DNA of 35,054 nucleotides, from the NCBI GenBank assembly GCA_900555045.1, contig USJW01000044.1:1-35054 (forward strand), in the 5' to 3' direction. The notes under the pieces are model-generated. The model did not search any database. It was not told the DNA's origin and worked only from the letters and a program-made list of their open reading frames with translations. Of the stretch, positions 31,258 to 35,054 are shown in pieces. The position numbers were made by a program, and so were the translations under genes. Source of the DNA: an uncultured Clostridium sp. Lineage in GTDB: Bacteria > Bacillota > Clostridia > Lachnospirales > Lachnospiraceae. Within the stretch, counting starts at the first letter, position 1, and each line of letters begins with the position of its first letter.

Positions 31258-32259
31258 TTATTTCCCAAACGTATTTTTAAACAGCCGCAGCCAGTTCTCG
31301 CCGGCCACCTTCTTTAACCGCTCCTCGCTGTACCCGTGGGCCCGAAGCTCCTCAATGAACTCCGGGAGCGCCCCGTGGCCGCCCACCAGGTCAAAGGAGA
31401 CGTAGGGCATGCGGGCCAGATCCTGGGGCGAGCTGCTGGTCAGAAACTGGTCGCAGAAGTCGAAGCCGAAGCCCACGTGGTCCTCGCCCATCACGTCGAT
31501 CATGTGATCCATGTGCTCCATCAGCTTTTCGCGGCTGGCGCCCTCCTTAGTCTCGGAGGCGATGATGCTGCAGCCGTTTAAACCCGCCATGCCGTCCCTG
31601 CGGGCGATCTCGCGCATCTGCGCGTCGGTTAGGTTCCGGTTGTTGCCCGCGATGCTCCGGGCGTTGGAGTGGGTGGCTATGATGGGGCAGGAGGTGCTGT
31701 TTAACACGTCCTCCACGCCCTCGTCGCTCAAATGGCTGACGTCGATGAGCATGGAGAGCTTCTCCGCCTCGTGCACCAGGTCCACGCCGTAGGAGGTGAG
31801 CCCGCCCTTCTTAAGTCCGCCCATAAAGTCGCAGCCGTCTGCCGCGGGATTTCTGCGGCTCCAGGCCAGGCCAAGACCGCGAACGCCCATGGCGTAGAAG
31901 CCGTGGAGCATCATGCAGGAGGAGACGGGCTCCGCCCCCTCGAAGGACATGAGGATGGCCAGCTTGTTCTGCCTGGAAGCCTCCAGAAAGTCTTCGGCGC
32001 AGGTGGCGAGCATCAGGATGTCCGGGGACTCTGCGATCTCGCAGTGCAGGGCCGACACCTGCTCCATGGCGTTCTCAAGCGCGCCGTAGGGCAGATAGCA
32101 GCTGTCCACAAAGAGCGAGGCCACCACGCCGGTCACATGGCCGGCGGCGAAGGCGGGGTAGTAGAGGCGCTTAATGACCTCCCGCTCCCCGTTTCTTCTT
32201 CTGGTGCACACGTCGCCCAGCATGTCGAAGTGTCCGTCAATGGTATATTGAATATTCAT
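31258..32259 (-). CDS. Renal-dipeptidase (membrane dipeptidase) family, M19
   Basis: A 333-aa zinc dipeptidase. Metal ligands: H10-x-D12 in DGHFDM, E107 in SFEGAEP, and later histidines in DVSHLSDE and ATHSNARS. Family M19 enzymes cleave dipeptides, accept D-amino acids at the C-terminal position, and in mammals act on Cys-Gly conjugates. Start ATG at 32259 with AGGGGGA upstream, placing the HxD motif at the usual distance from the N-terminus. No signal peptide. It sits 8 bp after the XRE-cupin gene and 15 bp before the serine hydrolase. Confidence 0.9.
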   Translation of the reverse strand: MNIQYTIDGHFDMLGDVCTRRRNGEREVIKRLYYPAFAAGHVTGVVASLFVDSCYLPYGALENAMEQVSALHCEIAESPDILMLATCAEDFLEASRQNKLAILMSFEGAEPVSSCMMLHGFYAMGVRGLGLAWSRRNPAADGCDFMGGLKKGGLTSYGVDLVHEAEKLSMLIDVSHLSDEGVEDVLNSTSCPIIATHSNARSIAGNNRNLTDAQMREIARRDGMAGLNGCSIIASETKEGASREKLMEHMDHMIDVMGEDHVGFGFDFCDQFLTSSSPQDLARMPYVSFDLVGGHGALPEFIEELRAHGYSEERLKKVAGENWLRLFKNTFGK

Positions 32260-32267
32260 AGTTCCCC

Positions 32268-32867
32268 CTAGTAAATCAGGTCGGAGAAGAAGACGATGCA
32301 CTGTGCGTCCTCCAACCCGGTATTCAGATAGTTGTGCAGTGTGTTTTTGGGTATGTACAGGCAGTCCCCCTCCAGCGCGTTGTAGACGTGGGTTCCGATG
32401 TGGACCTCCAGCTGTCCCTTCATAATCAGCACGCTCTCGTCCGCGTTTTTGTGGAGAATCATGGTCTCAGTCACCCAGCAGCCGGGCTTTAGGGTGACGT
32501 AAAGCCCGGTCATGCAGGGGCGCGCGTTCTCCGGCAGACGGGATGGGGTAAAGATCGAGTACGCTGTGTCAATCTCCGGGATTTTCATCGGGACCCGGGA
32601 ATCCCTGCGGAGTATGTAGCCGGGACTGTGGGTACTCTCCTCGTCCGGGGCGGGGGAGAGGGCGGTTTCATGTTCCGTTCCCATAATCAGCCACACCTCA
32701 GAGCAGCCGAGACAGTTGGCGATCTTTCGCAGGGCGGCTAACGACGGCTCCTTTTGATTGCGCTCCAGCTGTGACAAGTATCCGACGCTGTACCCGGTCT
32801 CAGCTGCGACCTGGGCCAGCGTATATCCTTTTTTCTTTCGCTCGTCGCGAATTCGGCTCCAATTCAT
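32268..32867 (-). CDS. XRE-family regulator with cupin sensor domain
   Basis: A 199-aa two-domain regulator: HTH at residues about 5-60 (TLAQVAAETGYSVGYLSQLE) and a C-terminal cupin barrel (about 115-195; NADESVLIMKGQLEVHIG, GDCLYIPKNTLHNYLN). Such XRE-cupin proteins usually sense a small amino-acid-like ligand and control the adjacent catabolic genes. It lies inside the operon, between the PatB-type lyase and the dipeptidase. GGAG lies about 12 nt before the ATG. Confidence 0.9.
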   Translation of the reverse strand: MNWSRIRDERKKKGYTLAQVAAETGYSVGYLSQLERNQKEPSLAALRKIANCLGCSEVWLIMGTEHETALSPAPDEESTHSPGYILRRDSRVPMKIPEIDTAYSIFTPSRLPENARPCMTGLYVTLKPGCWVTETMILHKNADESVLIMKGQLEVHIGTHVYNALEGDCLYIPKNTLHNYLNTGLEDAQCIVFFSDLIY

Positions 32868-32885
32868 AATCCGTTTATTCTCCTG

Positions 32886-34055
32886 TCAGTTTGCGCGGTT
32901 TTTGATGGCCTTCTCGATGCGGGCTAAGCCCTCCTCCAGCAGCTTTCTGGGGCAGCCGATGTTTAAACGCATGAAGGTGTCCGCCTGCTCTCCGAAGCGG
33001 TAGCCCATGTTCATGCGCAGCTTGGCCTCCTTTAAGAAGAACTGGTTTAAGTCCTCGTTCTTTAAGCCCAGCCCCTCGCAGTCCAGCCACAGAAGGTAGG
33101 TGCCCTCCGGGGAGCAGACCTTGATCTCAGGGATGTTCTCGCGGATGTAGTTCACCGCGTAGTCACGGTTGGCCTCCAGATAGACAAGCAGCTGGTCCAG
33201 CCAGTCCTCGGCCTCGTTGTAGGCGGCGGTGAGGGCCGTCATGCCGAACACGTTGCTTCCAAGGTCCAGACCGTCGTAGACCGCCATGTAGGCGTCGCGC
33301 AGCCTGGGGTTGGGGATCACCACGTAGGACTGGCAGAGTCCGGCCAGGTTGAAGGTCTTGCTGGGTGCGTAGGCGGTGATTGTGCGGTTTGCCATATCCT
33401 CGGACAAGGAGGCGATGGAGATGTGCTGGTGTCCGGAGTAGATGAAGTCCGCGTGGATCTCGTCGGAGACCACGATCAGGTCGTGGCGCTTCGCGATGTC
33501 CGCCAGCTTAAGAAGCTCCTCGCGGGTCCACACGCGCCCGGCCGGGTTGTGCGGGTTGCACATCATGATCATCTTGGTGCGCTTGTCGATCTGGGACTCC
33601 AGGCGGTCAAAGTCGATGGTGTAGTAGTTGTTCTCGTCCTTCTCAAGCTGGTAGTTGACGACCACGCGGCCGTTCTCGCGGACGGAATTGTAGAAGGGGC
33701 GGTACACCGGCGTCATGATGAGGACGCGGTCGCCGGGGTTGGTGTAAGCCAGGATGCTCATGACCAGGGCCGGCACCACGCCGGGGCTGAACTCCACCCA
33801 CTCCTTCTCAATATTCCAGTGGTAGCGGCGCCCCACCCAGGAGGTGATGGCGTTTAACAGGCTCTCGCCGTGGAAGGTGTAGCCGTACACCGGGTGCTCA
33901 AGGCGCTTTCTCATGGCCTCCTGGATCTGCGGGGCCACCGCGAAATCCATGTCCGCCACCCACATGGGATGGATGTCCGGGCTCCCGTTGTCGTCCCACT
34001 TGAGGCAGTCGGTGCCAGTCCGGTCAATGATTGTATCGAAGTCGTATTGGTTCAT
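32886..34055 (-). CDS. PatB/MalY-type PLP-dependent C-S lyase or aminotransferase
   Basis: A 389-aa fold-type I PLP enzyme. The PLP lysine is K233 in TAYAPSKTFNLAGL, the phosphate/ring contacts lie in VVSDEIHADFIYSG (D of SDE), and CNPHNPAGRVWT is the family block. The N-terminus MNQYDFDTIIDRTGTDCLKW followed by HPMWVADMDF is diagnostic of PatB/MalY-type cystathionine beta-lyases. Normal length. AGGAAAGGAAAA is upstream of the ATG. Beta-elimination of cysteine conjugates or cystathionine is the best guess; its place next to a dipeptidase suggests it acts on cysteine released from dipeptides. Confidence 0.88.
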   Translation of the reverse strand: MNQYDFDTIIDRTGTDCLKWDDNGSPDIHPMWVADMDFAVAPQIQEAMRKRLEHPVYGYTFHGESLLNAITSWVGRRYHWNIEKEWVEFSPGVVPALVMSILAYTNPGDRVLIMTPVYRPFYNSVRENGRVVVNYQLEKDENNYYTIDFDRLESQIDKRTKMIMMCNPHNPAGRVWTREELLKLADIAKRHDLIVVSDEIHADFIYSGHQHISIASLSEDMANRTITAYAPSKTFNLAGLCQSYVVIPNPRLRDAYMAVYDGLDLGSNVFGMTALTAAYNEAEDWLDQLLVYLEANRDYAVNYIRENIPEIKVCSPEGTYLLWLDCEGLGLKNEDLNQFFLKEAKLRMNMGYRFGEQADTFMRLNIGCPRKLLEEGLARIEKAIKNRAN

Positions 34056-34104
34056 GGTATGTATTTTCCTTTCCTATATAAATGTCAAAAATCTCCAGGA
34101 GCGG

Positions 34105-34146
34105 TTTGCGCGATCCGATCTACGCGATTCGCTCTACGCGATTCCC
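34105..34146. repeat. Three 14-bp repeats over the dppA stop codon
   Basis: TCTACGCGATTCGC (34119-34132) and TCTACGCGATTCCC (34133-34146) differ by one base; TTTGCGCGATCCGA (34105-34118) is a diverged third unit. The dppA stop codon (TAG, complement of 34134-34136) lies in one unit and is repeated in the next. Confidence 0.8.
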
Positions 34147-34973
34147 GCGAGCCCGGTGATGGCGGAGATCGCGCACTCCACCTCGGTCATATCCCTGCAG
34201 GTCACCGCAGCCTCGGTGCCGCTCACGCGCTCCACCATGGGCAGCTGGGCCACCATCTCAGCCATGGCGGTGGCCTTAAAGTCGATGGAGAGGCGGATGG
34301 GCGCCTCCACGCGGTACACCGGGATGGCCTTTAGGTCGGACTCCAGCACCTTTTTCACCGCGGCCGCCGTGTCCTCCCGCAGCTTTTTCTGGGGCGGGAA
34401 CTTGGCGGCGTAGCGGGAGAGGCTCTCCTTGGTGGTCACGAACTCCACCCAGGGCATCATCTTCTGGTCGATTAACTGGGCGCGCAGGCCGGAGTCGCCC
34501 ACAACCAGGCCCACCGGGACGCCGTAGTCCCCGGCCAGGGCGGCGTTGGTGGTGGACTCGTTCATATAGATGCCGTTGATCTTTAAGCAGCTCACCGCGC
34601 GCCCGGAAAAGCTGTGGTCCATGTTGGCGGAGGGCTCGCCGGGGCCCGCGTGGTATCCGGCCAGAAAGACCACGTCGTAGGTCTCATCCAGGCAGGACAT
34701 CATAAAGTGCTTGCGCGGGGAGCCGCTGACCAGGCTGATCCGCTCGTCCATGGCGCAGAGCTCGTCGTAGGAGAGGTTGGTGCCGCTGCCGTGGGAGTCC
34801 GCGATGGTGATCTCCTCGATCTGGCCGTTTACAGTTGATTCATGGATTCCGTCTATGATCCAACGGATCTGATTGTGAAGCGCCCGGCGGAACGATGCGA
34901 CTTCTTCCTTTTCCTGGAAGGGGGCGGTGATTCCTGCCATGCCCTCCATGTCCACAGAAATATAAACTTTCAT
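34134..34973 (-). CDS. dppA: M55-family D-aminopeptidase (DppA-like)
   Basis: A 279-aa zinc aminopeptidase of family M55; the Bacillus founder releases D-Ala from D-Ala-D-Ala and longer D-peptides. The N-terminal metal motif is SVDMEGMAG (D8, E10), followed by ITIADSHGSGTNL and FLAGYHAGPGEPSANMDHSF, all typical. Normal length. GAGGAGG lies just before the ATG. First gene of the operon, about 50 bp after a strong promoter. Gap to the PatB-type gene is 78 bp. D-peptides from cell wall turnover are the expected substrate. Confidence 0.92.
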   Translation of the reverse strand: MKVYISVDMEGMAGITAPFQEKEEVASFRRALHNQIRWIIDGIHESTVNGQIEEITIADSHGSGTNLSYDELCAMDERISLVSGSPRKHFMMSCLDETYDVVFLAGYHAGPGEPSANMDHSFSGRAVSCLKINGIYMNESTTNAALAGDYGVPVGLVVGDSGLRAQLIDQKMMPWVEFVTTKESLSRYAAKFPPQKKLREDTAAAVKKVLESDLKAIPVYRVEAPIRLSIDFKATAMAEMVAQLPMVERVSGTEAAVTCRDMTEVECAISAITGLAGIA

Positions 34974-35020
34974 TTGATCCTCCTCAGAAATAGAACATTA
35001 TTTCCAATTAATATAAAAAT

Positions 35021-35049
35021 ATTATAATCGGCCAAGAAAACAAAGTCAA
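35021..35049 (-). promoter_or_regulatory. Strong predicted promoter of the dppA operon
   Basis: Read on the minus strand: TTGACT (35049-35044), 17 bp, TATAAT (35026-35021). It is AT-rich and sits at the right edge of the window. Confidence 0.82.
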
Positions 35050-35054
35050 TATAT

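Overview
This is one end of a contig from what looks like a gut-type, spore-forming Lachnospiraceae bacterium, something like Enterocloster or a relative. The grounds are the moderately high GC, the strong AGGAGG ribosome sites, the abundance of LysR regulators, tripartite tricarboxylate transport, an unlinked citDEF set and small Firmicutes-type regulators. The genus is an inference. Bases 1-58 are not biological: they are an Illumina P7/TruSeq adapter left on the contig.

Regions. (1) 59-4053: an AT-rich, truncated family-4 glycosyltransferase (edge of a polysaccharide locus), an intact tyrosine recombinase, a VanZ-like protein, a possible 43-aa membrane peptide antisense to the VanZ gene end, and a second integrase-fold protein that has lost its catalytic residues. 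(2) 4151-10709: a lactonase-type beta-propeller, a MatC/SLC13-like carboxylate permease followed by a LysR regulator, a degraded stretch, a rare LysR protein with two tandem HTH domains, and an isocitrate/isopropylmalate dehydrogenase-family gene split by an in-frame TAA. (3) 11158-14102: a TetR-flavoprotein pair with a clear operator, a leader with terminator/antiterminator-like structure before a methyltransferase, and a 300-bp array of twenty 15-bp units. (4) 14250-19040, minus strand: two LysR genes and citDEF with a 20-bp palindrome ahead of citD. (5) 19238-21305: an alpha/beta hydrolase with a CitMHS-family transporter. (6) 21801-27672: tctC-tctB-tctA, a cytosolic cysteine-type sulfatase and a ROK regulator. 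(7) 27786-29374: tRNA-Gln, a small divergent XRE/hypothetical pair and a nitroreductase. (8) 29701-34973, minus strand: dppA, a PatB/MalY-type lyase, an XRE-cupin regulator, a renal-dipeptidase homologue and a class-C-type serine hydrolase, preceded by a good promoter.

Functionally most of the window concerns uptake and cleavage of small carboxylates: three unrelated carboxylate transporter types, citrate lyase, a dehydrogenase remnant, and several LysR regulators placed beside them. The right end looks like catabolism of dipeptides that contain D-residues or S-conjugated cysteine.

A pattern that crosses gene families is that short tandem repeats sit on or next to stop codons at several loci (7796, 13812, 29374, 29701, 34134, and the TetR tail before 12015). 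I consider this, the split dehydrogenase, the two-HTH LysR, the dead integrase, the methyltransferase leader and the Tct-sulfatase-ROK operon the points most worth following up.
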